A stretch of 64,000 nucleotides of DNA from Serripes groenlandicus (lineage: Eukaryota; Mollusca; Bivalvia; Cardiida; Cardiidae). The stretch spans positions 1 to 64,000 of the forward strand of contig JASEVX010000085.1 of the NCBI GenBank assembly GCA_031761405.1. The letters are read 5' to 3'. The position numbers and the translations under genes were made by a program. Under the pieces are notes generated by a model. It did not search any database. It was not told where the DNA came from and saw nothing but the letters and a program-made list of their open reading frames with translations. This document shows positions 47,201 to 57,016 of this stretch, in pieces; position 1 is the stretch's first letter, and the number at the start of each line of letters is the position of its first letter.

Positions 47201-50200
47201 ATAAGTTACATATCCCTTAATATTTATAGAATGGAAACACTGCCTAAATAATGATTGCCTTGGAACACTGCCTTAATATTTATAGACTTTAAACGCTGCC
47301 TTAATATTTATAGACTTTAAACAATGCTTTAATATTTATAGACAGGAAACACTGCCAAAAATCAAGGAAGATAACTTTATAACTTTATAATGCAAATTAT
47401 GGCCCTTTTTTAACTTAGAAATTCTGGTTAAAGTTTTGCATGCAACTAAATTAGGTCTAAGTCTAAGTAACTAATAAGGGGTGGAATAATCAAGCGTGCC
47501 GTCTTACTTATTTTTTGTCTTTTTTACAGACCTGATTTACAGCTAATTGAAGACGAGCCCAGGCGATCAAGGGCAGAACTAGAACTTGATGAAGTGGAGG
47601 TAGCCAACCCTAAACTAGATCAAATGCTCAAAGATGAAAGATGGGTGGATGATGCTACGTAAGTTTATTATCCCCTTCCTACATCACAACTAACTGGCTG
47701 GGGTAAGGATAAATGGAACAGTAGTACTTGTAATATACCCAGAAAACACCGTGATTTATAACTGAAAACTTGTTGAAAGCAACGATAAACACCACACAAT
47801 TCAATTCAACTCTCTATATATAAGATATCACATATAAACACACTTTGCCACTTATAAATCAAATTCGCAATTTTGCCACACTGTTTTCAAAAGTTGTCTT
47901 GGCTTCGAAAGAATGTTGTGTAAGTACTGGTGTGGGAAAGCCAGGAAAACATGGGTAGGTGCACTGACCGCCGTGATATGACCAAAGCTGTTGAAAGCGG
48001 CGTTAAACTCCAAACAAACAAATCAAAAGTTGTCTACTGCAGACCTGTGTCAGAAAGCATCTACATATAGGGGACTAGATAACAGGTCTTTTCCCCACAA
48101 TATTTCTCTTATTACTCAACCAAATCACTGAGACGATTCTTTTGAGTACCCACAACATAGGGTTTGAATGTCAAATAAGGATTTTAGAACATGAAAAATG
48201 CCCATTATCTAGAGCTCTATACATACATGTAGGAAAGGGTTAACCCTTTCCCTCATACGACAATTCTGCAGCAGACGACTTTGAACATATTTTGTAAATA
48301 AATAGAAAATCTCTATAATTGAATGGATAACCTATGACTAAAAATGGAAAACATTGTGTCAAAAGGAGAAATTGCACGTTTTGTGCAATTTCTTCTTTTG
48401 TCACTATGTTTTCGTATCTATATAGCCGTCTGCTGCAGAGGCGTCAGAAAGCGTCTATATGAGGGAAAGGGTTAAGATAACCTTCCAATTTACCTTAGCT
48501 ATTATCAAAAAATGAAAATAAACAGTGGAGGTCATTCCGGTGTGAAATTGTAACTCTATCATAACAAAATGGGAAGAGGAGCCTGAGTACTTAATCTCAA
48601 TTATAGTTCACCATTTCCAAACATTTTATACATGTTGGCATATAACCCTTTCCCTCATAAAGACATTTTCTGACACCTCTGCAGACGACGGCTTTTTGAA
48701 AACATGGCGACAAAAGAATTAATGGCTCAAAACAAGCAATTTCTCCTTTGTCACCCTGTTTGCAACTCTATTCAATTATTGTACTTTTATTTAAATGGAG
48801 TTTCCATTTTTTTTTTCTGGTATGTTTTCAAAGTGGTCTGCTGCAGATTTGTTGTATGTGGGAAAGGGTTAATATTGAAGATGAGGCGCCTTTATCAAAT
48901 TTTAGTCATACAACAAATCTGAGCAAGACATTTTTGAGTATATATATATACATGTATATATATATATGTGGAAACATTTCTGTAAATGAAAGTCAAATAA
49001 TTAAATAGATTTGAAAAATTGTGGCAAAAGGATATATTGCTCATTATAAGCCACTTCTCCTTTACTCGCAATGATTTTAAAATTTCCATCTACAGAGGTG
49101 TCAAAATGCGAGAGTATGAGGGAAAGGGTTACATTTCACATTTAAAAAATATTAAAACATATTTGAAATAGTGCATTCAAAGTAATTGTTACTTTTATCA
49201 AGTCTGTCCTTTCTTTTGTTGATATGTTACTATCAAACACTCTTCCGCTAATCTTCTAAACCTGATAAAGAACTCATGAATACTATATAATTAAATCATG
49301 TAATCTTTATTTCCTCGAATATATGAAGATCACTATGATAAACAAAGAAAAAGAAAGGTTACACACAAACAAATAATATCTCTTTAAATTACCACACTTA
49401 TATCAGAGCCAGTGCCTATCATCTGATAGAAAAAATTGAAAACAACCGTAGAACAAAATAAATGCACGGAAGAAGAGTTCAAGGTGAGTTAATATACTTC
49501 AAGTGTTAGAAATATAGGAAATGAGAATTTTCTTATTGATAAATGCATCCTCACCTGCAAATGCTTATCTAATCCCCTCAAAAATCCCCTAAAAAGCAGA
49601 GTCAACTTTCTTTCCGACGTTTAACAAAAGTCAATGTGACATGCGTCATTCGTCTTCCACCAATGGGCTAAGTCTATGTGGAAAAGCAGCCAGTTGCTTG
49701 GGAAGATTGTTGTGTGGAGTACTGGTGTAAGAAAACCAGGAAATACGTGTGTAGGTGAACTGGCCGCCGTGAAATGACTGAGAAATTGTTAAAAACAGTG
49801 TTAACCCTTTTCCTCATACGGCAATTCTGCAGCAGAAGACTTTGAACGTATTTTGGCAAAAAATGGAAAATCTCCATAATTGAATGGATAACCTATGACA
49901 AAAAGTGGAAAACATTGTGGCAAAAGGAGAAACTGCATGTTTTGTGCAATTTCTTCATTTGTCACTATGTTTTCGAAAAGCCGTCTGCTGCAGAGGCGTC
50001 AGAAAGCGTCTATATGAGGGAAAGGGTTAAACCCCAATCAAGCAATCAATTAGGCAATCAATAAATCAATCAATCAAGCAATTAATCAAGCAATCAAACA
50101 ATCAAAAGCAGAGTCCTGTTATATATACAAAGGATAATAAACAAAGGTTTCCTGTTAGGTCACATGTTTATTGGTAGTTTCCCATATTGATATGGGGTTA

Positions 50201-53200
50201 TACCTGAAACCATTCAGTTTAATTCTGTTTAGTTGGCCTACATTCAAACTAGAATTTAATTGGTAATTTTGTCATTTGTGAAAGTATCTCCAAAAATGGC
50301 GCATTGTTATTCTTAATCCTATTGTTAAAACCAGCTGAAAGTGGCCTGGCCTAATTGTGCATGCAAGTTGGTTTAGCCAGAATATTCACTGTTTTTATTG
50401 TTAAAAAGGTCTTTTTTGTTTGAGATAAATTGTTTGTGAGATTTGACTTTTGGGGGAGAGGGAATTGTATTGGTATTTTGTGTAATAGCTGTTACAACAT
50501 TATTGCATTAAACTTTAATACACACAGCAAATATGCAGCAGACGACTTTGAAAACATAAGACGCAAAAATATGAAAAATGTAAGAATTGAATAAAGCCAC
50601 AATGTTTTCAAAAGTCATCTGTATGTGAGAAAAGGCTTAACCCTTTCCATCATATGACAATTCTGCAGCAGACGACTTTGAAAGTATTTTGTCAAAACAT
50701 AGAAAATCTCCATAATTGAATGGATTACCTATGACGAAAAGTGGAAAACATTGTGGCAAAAGGAGAAATTGCACGTTTTGTGCAATTTCTTCTTTTGTCA
50801 CTATGTTTTCAAAAAGCCGTCTGCTGTAGAGGCGTCAGAAAGTGTCTATATGAGGTAAAGAGTTAACCCTCTTCCTGATAGGGATGACTTTAGATGCAAA
50901 CTTTCTAAAAAATATTGCTGAGAAAACAGAAACTGCTTAAATTCAACAATTTATCATTTTCCCAAAATGTTTTCCTTCAACTCCATCTAATAATTGTACA
51001 TTAAAAAAACCTCTAAAACTATATCATAAGGGAAATGAATAACCCATAACAATCCTGAAAGTCTTATGGTTAACCCTTTCCCTCATACGACAATTCTGCA
51101 GCAGACGACTTTGAACATCTTTTGTCAAAAACTGGAAAATCTCTGTAATTGAATGGATAACCTATGACTAAAAGTGGAAAACATTGTGTCAAAAGGAGAA
51201 ATTGCACGTTTTGTGCAATTTCTTCTTTTGTCACTATGTTTTCAAAAATCCGTCTGCTGTAGAGGCGTCAGAAAGCGTCTATATGAGGGAAAGGGTTAAG
51301 GTATCCACTTCTGGAGCAGGAGGCCAAAAGTTCTAATCCCAGTGGCAACACGTGGGTTCGTTCTGATATGGCCGGTTAGTTACATGTAGCCGTCTGATAG
51401 TTAACCCTTTCCATCATATAGATGCTTTCTGACGCCTGCAGCAGACGGCTTTTTGAAAACATAGTGATACGTGGTTGTCTCTTAACTCATAAATGGCTGA
51501 CCCTTTCAATATGGTTATCACATTAATGAACAAACATTTTACATGTATTATTATTGTCCTTTCAGCGGTCTTGTTCCACACTGCATATCAATTTTAAGGA
51601 CGTGTCATCATCTGACAGAGCGCCTTGTTGGCATGACGATGTCTAATGCAGATAAAATTCGAACGGAAGAACTGTTAACAGATATCGTAAACATAGCAAA
51701 GAAAATAAACCCCCGCGTAGATGAAGTAGTACAAACAATGTACGCGCCATTAGATCCAAGGTTGTTGGAAGCAAGGTCAGTAGCAATCACATTAAAATCA
51801 GACCTAAAATTCACCAGCTTATATATAGATCTGATGACTGCCCATATGGGTAGTCTCATATTGACCTTTTCGTCAGCCACTCAAAATGTCAATTATCAAA
51901 TCTTTCAGTATAAATCTGGCAGGTTAACCTGTATGAATAAATGATGCAGACAAGCTGTGACTATCGAGTGCTCCGATTGTTTAGCACGGGCGTTTGTTGT
52001 ATCGTGCATTTTCATTGGATATAAAAATCGAGCATGTCGAGGGCTTGACGTAAAACAGTTGTAACTAAAAACCTATTTTGAAAACCCTAGTTTAGAGGCC
52101 ATTTTGACCATTTTGTAAACAATGCAAATTTAGGTGCCATTGCTCACAAACCTAAATTTCCATTTTTTACCAAGATTTTTTTTTTTAACGTTTATAAAGA
52201 CATTATGGCGAGGTGATTAACCTTGGTGAAAAAATACCAATTTTAGTTACAACCGTTTCACGCCAAGCCCTTGATGTGCTCATGAGTATTTATGTGTGTA
52301 TACGGTCAATTTGAGACAACCTTTATTTGGGGTATGTAGTCAGATCTAACATACATACAGCGATGTATAAAATTGTTCCCAGAGGTGTAGATTGGGATGA
52401 GTAAAAGTGTCCCTTTCCCACATACAGCAAACCTGCAGCAGATGACTTTGAAAGTATTTCTTTTTTAAAAATGTAGAAATTCTCCTTTTAACCCTTTCCA
52501 AAATACAACAAATCTGCAGCGGCGACTGAAAATGTCTACACAAAAATATGAAAAAACCTCTATAATTGTAGGTATAATTACTGAAAAAAGTTGAAATCAT
52601 TGTGGCACAATGAGAATTTGCTTGTTTTGAGCAATTTTTCCTTTTGTCATGATTTTTTTAAAAGTTGACTGCTGCAGATGCGTCAAAATGCATCTATAGA
52701 TGGAAAAGGGATGACAGAATAGTTATTGATACAAGTTGTTGTAATTGGGAAAGGGATCCTTCTGACCTAGGTCTCTGTGGGTTTTTTTACTTGCAGGTGT
52801 ACAGCCTTAGTGCTGTCAGTGAGTCATCTAGTCCTAGTCACCAAACATGCCTGTAGATTGTCTGGGAACCTAGACTGGATAGACCAATCAATAGCTGATG
52901 TAGAAGATCACCTTAAAGTAAGTCACATTTCTATCATTTAACCCTTATCCCTACATATAGTTCATCATGAGCCATTTCCTTTTTTTGTCACAATGATTTC
53001 AACTCTGTTCAATAATGTAACTTTCATTTATAGAAAGTTTCCATAATTGTTTGCCTAAATGTTTTAATTAAAGTCAGCTGCTGGAGATTTGTTATATGCA
53101 GGTTAGGGTTATATATTTACATTGATGTGATGATATGTTTACATCGTAGATAATACAATCTGACCTAACTAACTAGATTGATAGACTTTGTTTACTTCGA

Positions 53201-54473
53201 CATTTGTTAACCCTTTCCCTCACTTTCTGATGCCTCTGCAGCAGACGGCTTTTTGAAAACATAGTGACAAAAGAAGAAATTGCTCAAAACGAGCAATTTC
53301 GCCTTTTGCCACAATGTTTTCCACTTTTGGTCATAGGTTATCCATTCAATTATAGAGATTTTCTATTGTTTGACAAAATATGTTCAAAGTCGTCTGCTGC
53401 AGAATTGTCGTATGAGGGAAAGGGTTAACCCTTTCAGACATACAACAAATCTGCAGCAAACGACTTTGAAAACATCTGGGCAAAAAGATTGAAAATTTCT
53501 ATTAATGAAAGAATGATTATTCAATAGAGTTGAGAACAATGTGACAAATGGAGAAATTGCTCATAATTTCTACTTTTGACAAAATGTCATCAACACTAAC
53601 AAGCTGCAGATGTGGGTAAGTAAATACTATGATAATTTAAACCCTTTCCCACTTAACGAGTTTTACTTGCTACAAATGTAATGAGTTTTACTTGCTATAC
53701 AATTGAGTTACTTATCCTTCTTATGTAGGTCCCATGTTATGTGTCCCTGAAATAGCATACACATCTACACATGTATACATTTGACTGTGAGATACAACCC
53801 TTTCCTACATACATGAAGTCTTCAGCAGACAACTTTGAAAACATCTAGATAAAAATATGATAAAATCTCTATATATTAAAACATGGTTATTAAAAAGAGT
53901 CAAAAGCATTGTGACTAAAGCCGAAATTGGTCATCGTCGACAGCAGATGCTTTAAACAGCATGTGCAAGTGGGCAAGGGTTACCTACGGTAAGAACTAGA
54001 AATGTTAAAGTGTATTTTGTTATACTGAGTGGAAAGCTTGTTAATTCTGCTAAAAAATATATGAGTTGTTTCACAAGAAAACCAACATCGTTGACTCTGC
54101 GTAAAGTATTGACCCAGGTCTGTCTTAGCATGCTGCGCAGGCTAACCCGGACGGACACTTTTCGCCTCCTGTGTATTTTCTGTTTCAGGAATCACTACTC
54201 TATACCTTTATCCTCCCGAGACAGAATGCGTTGGCCAGGATTAGCCTGTGCAGGCTGATCTGGGTTGATACATTACACAGAGTCCATAATGATGGTTTTC
54301 TCATATACATTTGTTGATGTTTTATTATTGTTTTCTGTCACCAGGTATTACAAGAAGCAAGTTTTAACCTCGCCCCGGATGTGAGAATGCCTTCAAGTTC
54401 GATGACATCGGGTGATCTTCAACAGCCAATTATTAACCAGATCTCGACACCTAGTGAATCTTCACAAGTGTAA
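38133..54473 (+). CDS. TMEM98: TMEM98 (transmembrane protein 98), five coding exons
   Basis: Joining 38133-38269, 47530-47658, 51566-51775, 52797-52917 and 54345-54473 gives one open frame of 726 nt, 241 residues plus stop; vertebrate TMEM98 is about 226. Every junction is GT-AG; intron phases are 2, 2, 2 and 0. Recognised from memory of the family by its METVV start and membrane anchor, the AELELDEVEVANP and WVDDA blocks, LVPHCISILRTCHHLTE, MYAPLDPRLLEAR, LVLSVSHLVLVTKHACRLSG and NLDWIDQS. The N-terminal segment (about residues 4-26) is one hydrophobic helix followed by basic KHKCRR, so the protein is a single-pass membrane protein. Vertebrate TMEM98 is reported to bind the membrane-bound transcription factor MYRF and restrain its self-cleavage; that role here is inference. 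The C-terminal tail after DWIDQS is divergent and Ser/Gln-rich. Identity is secure; transcript ends are not. Confidence 0.95.
38520..38795 (+). repeat. imperfect tandem duplication, ~140-bp unit, intron 1
   Basis: TTACTGGATTGATTGGAATT, AGTTACATCAT, CAGCCCC and GGTACACAA(A/G)CAGTGA occur in the same order at 38520-38655 and 38660-38795. Confidence 0.75.
39348..39561 (+). mobile_element. TTAA MITE, diverged copy in intron 1
   Basis: CCCTTTCCCTTTTGCATCTG to AAATGTGGGAAAGGG; both TTAA. Confidence 0.7.
39696..39974 (-). mobile_element. TTAA MITE, long diverged copy in intron 1
   Basis: CCCTTTCACTCATACATC to GTATGTGAGAAAGGGTC; hairpin GGAGAAATTGCCCATTATAA with GCAATTTCTCC. Confidence 0.68.
40095..40245 (+). 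mobile_element. SINE, same subfamily, 3' truncated
   Basis: B-box GGGTTCGATCCCC followed by GTCATGGTGGAGTGCCC and CCTAGTACTGGTTTGATTAC; the ATATAACTGAAA end is missing. Lies in TMEM98 intron 1. Confidence 0.7.
40427..40560 (-). mobile_element. TTAA MITE, right half in intron 1
   Basis: Begins ATGACAAAAAGTAGAAAACA; right TTAA at 40557. Left half absent. Confidence 0.8.
40899..42597 (-). mobile_element. Helentron-like family G, 1.7 kb, in TMEM98 intron 1
   Basis: Reverse complement of 29768-31495 over its whole length, with small substitutions and indels. It supplies the less damaged 3' repeat (CCGGCGACA). Confidence 0.75.
42607..42836 (-). mobile_element. TTAA MITE, diverged copy in intron 1
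   Basis: TTTAGCCCTTTCCCACATAC to TATGTGGGAAGGGGTATTAA; ten bases beyond the 5' tip of the family G element. Confidence 0.72.
43359..43586 (+). mobile_element. tRNA-headed SINE in TMEM98 intron 1
   Basis: GTGGTCGAGTGGTTAGCG, then GGTTTTGATCCCC, AGTGGAGTGCCC, TGATATAACTGAAATAATG and GGCGTAAAACCCCAATAAAA. Full length, same strand as the gene. Confidence 0.85.
43684..43913 (-). mobile_element. TTAA MITE copy in intron 1
   Basis: 230 bp with both TTAA; the left tip has CCATTTCCC. Inserted into a decayed copy whose left tip is at about 43650. Confidence 0.87.
43991..45454 (+). mobile_element. Helentron-like family A with a half-inverted core
   Basis: Ends: TTTTAGATCACCTGAGCAAG and GAGCGATCCAGGGCCATCAT...GGCCCTCTTGTT. 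The core units switch strand at about 44786, where 44751-44775 and 44797-44821 form a perfect 25-bp hairpin. In TMEM98 intron 1. Confidence 0.75.
45607..46045 (-). mobile_element. TTAA MITE interrupted by a second MITE
   Basis: Outer element: left CCCTTTCCCACATACAGC at 45611, right GAGGGGAAGGGTTAA at 46045. The inner copy occupies 45683-45911. Confidence 0.82.
45683..45911 (-). mobile_element. TTAA MITE nested in a MITE
   Basis: 229 bp with both TTAA. Removing it and one TTAA rejoins the outer copy as ATTCCTTTAAACGAAAGAAC. Confidence 0.87.
46140..46369 (-). mobile_element. TTAA MITE copy in intron 1
   Basis: 230 bp, both TTAA. Confidence 0.88.
47085..47358 (+). repeat. imperfect tandem repeat, ~34-bp unit
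   Basis: About eight units of TTAATATTTATAGACT plus GGAAACACTGCC, drifting along the array, ending about 170 bases before TMEM98 exon 2. Confidence 0.75.
47530..47658 (+). CDS. TMEM98: TMEM98 coding exon 2
   Basis: Preceded by a pyrimidine-rich acceptor ending TTTTTTACAG and followed by GTAAGT. It completes the split Arg codon and encodes the acidic segment with AELELDEVEVANP, then ERWVDDA, corresponding to SELELDDVVITNP and WIEDA in the vertebrate protein. The exon is too short to appear as an open frame of its own; it was found by looking for the missing middle of the protein. Confidence 0.93.
47693..47800 (+). mobile_element. SINE 3' fragment just after TMEM98 exon 2
   Basis: GGGGTAAGGATAAATGGAAC to GTTGAAAGCAACGATAAAC resembles the 3' part of the SINE at 13803. 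It starts 35 bases inside intron 2. Confidence 0.55.
47905..48018 (+). mobile_element. SINE 3' fragment in intron 2
   Basis: GAATGTTGTGTAAGTACTGG, CCAGGAAAACATGGGTAGG and AAAGCGGCGTTAAACTCC match the body of the SINE at 49645. Confidence 0.6.
48090..48225 (+). repeat. hairpin module, third copy
   Basis: CCCCACAATATTTCTCTTAT, GAGTACCCACAACATAGGGT and TTATCTAGAGCTC correspond to 5085-5210. Confidence 0.65.
48240..48475 (-). mobile_element. TTAA MITE copy in intron 2
   Basis: 236 bp; six extra bases (TATCTATA-like) beside the right arm. Confidence 0.87.
48642..48872 (+). mobile_element. TTAA MITE, mosaic copy in intron 2
   Basis: Left target ATAA; left part main type, right part CCCACATAC subtype (TTGTATGTGGGAAAGGG). 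Confidence 0.8.
49645..50110 (+). mobile_element. SINE split by a MITE (49801-50030)
   Basis: The body runs from CATTCGTCTTCCACCAATGG to AACAGTG at 49800. It resumes at 50031 with ACCCCAATCAAGC and a long CAAT-rich tail. Removing the MITE and one TTAA restores the junction GTGTTAAACCCCAATC, matching the uninterrupted copy at 8094-8109. Confidence 0.8.
49801..50030 (-). mobile_element. TTAA MITE inserted in a SINE
   Basis: 230 bp with TTAA at 49801-49804 and 50027-50030; the target was the GCGTTAAACCCC motif of the SINE. Confidence 0.9.
50637..50866 (-). mobile_element. TTAA MITE copy in intron 2
   Basis: 230 bp; left CCCTTTCCATCATATG, right GAGGTAAAGAGTTAA; a further decayed copy is joined on the right. 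Confidence 0.86.
51070..51299 (-). mobile_element. TTAA MITE, reference copy (230 bp)
   Basis: TTAA on both sides. The left arm CCCTTTCCCTCATACGACAA and right arm TCTATATGAGGGAAAGGG share 14 terminal bases. After about 18 extra bases on the right, both continue as CTGCAGCAGACG(A/G)C, so the whole element folds back. The centre is a second hairpin, GGAGAAATTGCAC / GTGCAATTTCTTC, flanked by CATTGTGTCAAAA / TTTTGTCACTATG. TTAA sites and a CCCTTT start are known features of piggyBac-type elements, so I infer mobilisation by such a transposase. Here '-' means the TATAGACGC arm is on the right and '+' that it is on the left. In TMEM98 intron 2. Confidence 0.88.
51403..51470 (+). mobile_element. TTAA MITE, left arm only
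   Basis: TTAACCCTTTCCATCATATA to AAAACATAGTGA, about 95 bases before exon 3. Confidence 0.8.
51566..51775 (+). CDS. TMEM98: TMEM98 coding exon 3
   Basis: Acceptor TTTCAG at 51560-51565, donor GTCAGT at 51776. Encodes GLVPHCISILRTCHHLTERL through MYAPLDPRLLEA, the best conserved block of the family. The open frame continues past the donor into the intron to 51944, but that tail has no resemblance to the family. Confidence 0.95.
52030..52281. mobile_element. foldback element with ~40-bp terminal repeats, intron 3
   Basis: Left GAGCATGTCGAGGGCTTGAC, continuing to GTTGTAACTAAAA, mirrors right TTTTAGTTACAAC with CAAGCCCTTGATGTGCTC. 252 bp in all, noncoding. The motif 'agttacaaccgttttgc' of its arm also occurs at about 38858 and 46085, so relics are scattered. 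Confidence 0.7.
52488..52711 (-). mobile_element. TTAA MITE, diverged copy in intron 3
   Basis: CCCTTTCCAAAATACAAC to TAGATGGAAAAGGG, central GAGCAATTTTTCC. Confidence 0.65.
52797..52917 (+). CDS. TMEM98: TMEM98 coding exon 4
   Basis: Acceptor TTACTTGCAG after a T-rich tract, donor GTAAGT. Encodes CTALVLSVSHLVLVTKHACR and NLDWIDQSIADVEDHLK, close to the vertebrate sequence. The decayed right end of a MITE (GTAATTGGGAAAGGGA) lies about 40 bases upstream of the acceptor. Confidence 0.95.
53207..53428 (+). mobile_element. TTAA MITE in intron 4
   Basis: Eight bases missing from the left arm (CCCTTTCCCTCACTTTCTG). The right TTAA is shared with a following decayed copy (GGGTTAACCCTTTCAGAC). Confidence 0.86.
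54105..54275. repeat. inverted-repeat element in intron 4
   Basis: GACCCAGGTCTGTC...GCGCAGGCTAACCCGG is mirrored by GGATTAGCCTGTGCAGGC with GATCTGGGTT. It contains a decoy acceptor, TTTCTGTTTCAG, at about 54189. Confidence 0.6.
54345..54473 (+). CDS. TMEM98: TMEM98 coding exon 5 and stop
   Basis: Acceptor TCACCAG, phase 0. Encodes VLQEASFN and a divergent low-complexity tail rich in Ser, Gln and Pro ending SSQV, then TAA at 54471. AATAAA overlaps the last base of the stop codon, and a GU/U-rich stretch follows at about 54499-54530. Confidence 0.92.
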   Translation, partial: VLQEASFNLAPDVRMPSSSMTSGDLQQPIINQISTPSESSQV

Positions 54474-54478
54474 ATAAA
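54473..54478 (+). promoter_or_regulatory. candidate polyadenylation signal of TMEM98
   Basis: AATAAA begins on the last base of the stop codon. A GU/U-rich tract 25-50 bases further on could be the downstream element. I found no other AATAAA before 55100. Whether this hexamer is used cannot be told from sequence. Confidence 0.4.
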
Positions 54479-54943
54479 AACTCACTGGTCATTCCACATA
54501 ATGTGCTGTGCAATTTTCTTTTGTTGATATTTTGTAACCCATACAAAAATAATTTAATGCATTCCAAAATACATTGATGTAGCTACAAATACTCAATGCT
54601 ATGTCAACTGTTAATTGTTGTTATAAATGGCAGTTCTTTTGCAAAAGAAAAAACAATGACTTGGACTGCCAGTGAATAAGTTCTTTTATCTTTTTGTTGT
54701 GTTATTCTTATTTTTGTGTTACAAGGAGGTTGTAAAAACACTAGCATTCCAACTCATTTATTATTGCCATCGTAACCGTATTACAGTTATCCATTGTTTA
54801 AAGACAATTATTTGTGCAGAAGAAACAACAGCAAGCTAATCTTTCATTAGCAATTAAGAAATATACTGAAATGTGTTTCTAACATAAAAGTAACTCACTT
54901 GTGACAAATACTCATCATTTTATTTGGTTTATGTTATATCGGA

Positions 54944-54965
54944 TTTTTTTTTTTTTTTTTTTTTT
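54944..54965 (+). repeat. 22-nt poly-T run
   Basis: Uninterrupted T tract downstream of TMEM98. Confidence 0.9.
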
Positions 54966-55386
54966 CGGTTTTTACAAGATGTTACAAAGAAGGCAAGAAG
55001 TGTTGCAAATCTGTGATGTGGTATTATAATGTAGAAATTATTGTAAACAGTGCTGGGACCAAAAAAGTATGCTTTACAAACATTGAAGACCAAGGTCCGT
55101 CGGCACATTCACAAATGAAGATCTACTTTTGTTAAAGTACAGGTCTTACTATGAAGAATATTCAAACTTGGTGTATGTACATAGTTGTAAAGAAATGTTA
55201 GGTGGGTATTTAACACTTTCTCACATACAATCGCTTTCTTATGCCCCAGCAGCGATTGAGGTTTGAAAACATTGTGGCAAAAGGAGAAATTACTCAACAT
55301 GAGCAATTTCTCCTTGTGTCACAAGTTTTCAAGTCTGTTCAATAATTATACTTTCATTAGCTTGTCTATTTTTCGAAGAGAAAAAG

Positions 55387-55592
55387 TCAGGGTATTGCGA
55401 TACCCTTTGCATCTGTGTCATCAGCGTTGACACAAAGCTTTTAATCTTACCTCATAACTCAAAAACATTCATCATTTTCAAATGAAACTTGGTACACATG
55501 TTCCTAGGATTAAAACGCATGCTTTAATAATTAATGTCCCCTTTTTTACTTTGAAAAAAGCAGGTTTGCGTTCGCTTGCGGCACTTTTGTCT
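55387..55592 (+). repeat. short element nested in a decayed MITE
   Basis: AGGGTATTGCGATACCCT hairpin at the left and GCGTTCGCTTGCGGCAC at the right. It separates the two halves of a diverged MITE (about 55208-55660). It may be a further hairpin-ended family; its termini are not clear. Confidence 0.4.
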
Positions 55593-56373
55593 ATATTTCC
55601 ACCTTTATGCTTTTAAAGTTGTCTGCTGCAAATTTGTTGCATGTGGGAAAGGGTAAAAAATAGATAAAATTGTGTGACGTCAGTGGAGAGCTGCTACATG
55701 TACTACAGTGTTGAAGCTGACAACAGTCTTGGCAATAAATAGGGTGGTCAGCATATGGTTGCACAAGCAAATGCATTGTACCAGCGGTACCTATATAATG
55801 TCTGTTGGTGTAATTTTAAAGTTTTAAAATGCAATTATTAACTTAAAATATACATGTATTTTTGCCATTTTCACTAAATCATCACCGTTTGCAAGTGTAT
55901 AAATGTAGTTTCCTGTGGATTTGCGTAAAGCTTTTTTTAACTGTATCTGAGCACAAGGTGATCTATTTTCATTACAGTGCAGTGTCAAAAATTTCAATAA
56001 ATAACATCTCTCAAACCACTGGGCCAATATCAAACAAATATCACAGGACTATTCCCTTGTGGCTCTCGTTCATATTTTAAAGATTTTAATTTTATGTAGA
56101 ACTCTGAACGAAACGAGGTAAAACCTCTCCCCTGAAACTGTTTGTCTGATTTCAAAGCAATATAGCAGAAAAGGTTTCTTAGATGACTCTCTATGAAAAC
56201 TGTTCAAGCAATTTCAATGTTTTAAAATGTTTGTAAAACAACCCTTTTCTTCATACAGGTGCTTTCAGAGGCCTTTGCAGTAGACGACTTTTGAAAACAT
56301 TGCGTGAAAGGAGATATTGTCCAAAGTGTGAAATGTTTCCTTTTGCCACAGTTTTCAGCAATTACACTGTCAT

Positions 56374-57016
56374 TTTAGCTCAACTGCATGCGTCAACTTT
56401 TTCCTCCTGGCTAATTGAGATGAAACTTCATAGGAAGCATACTCTCAATGTCCTCTCCTAAATTACTTATTTTTATAAACTTCTTCTCCTCCTAAACTGG
56501 TTGGCCGATTTATAAATAATTTTGTAGAAATGTTCCTTTGGTAACCCTCTTCCTTCAAGCCATGTTGATTGGCTGAAAAACATGGTCACCAGGGTGCGGA
56601 GCTGTTTTGCCTTATATGGCTATAGTGAAAACTTTAAAAATCTTCTTCTCCAAAAGTATCTGTCCGATTTGCAAATCATTTTGTCAAAATGTTCCTTGGT
56701 CGACTCTTATCAGATTCCTTCAAGCCATGTTGATCGGTTGAAAATCATGGCCGGCAGGGTTGTTTTGCTGTATATGGCTATAGTGAAAACTTGAAAAATC
56801 TTCTCGGACGAAAGTATCTTGCCCGAATGGCAAATAGTTATGTTCAAATGTAGCTTGGAACAAAAGTGTTAACATTATACTGATACGTTGATAAAATGGC
56901 CACCAGGCGGCAGGAATCATTTTGCTTATATATATATATATAGAGAGATAAAACTTAAAAGCTATTTAGGTTCCATTAAAACAGATGAGCGATATATGAC
57001 CATCTTGGTACTCTTT
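56374..57016 (+). mobile_element. Helentron-like family A, decayed
   Basis: TTTTAGCTCAACTGCATGCG at the start, GATGAGCGATATATGACCAT and TACTCTTTTC at the end; 'ttcaagccatgttgattggttgaaaa' core units. A 5' fragment of the family also lies at about 55946-56100. Confidence 0.55.

Larger units (their letters stand above)
54479..56373. other. TMEM98 downstream region
   Basis: Unique AT-rich sequence to about 55200 (possible 3' UTR), a diverged split MITE at 55208-55660, then a family A fragment at about 55946-56100. No coding region recognised. Confidence 0.5.

Noticed and set aside
51776..51944. Continuation of the exon 3 frame past the donor
   Set aside because: The family sequence resumes exactly at 52797 after a GT-AG intron; the extension matches nothing in TMEM98.
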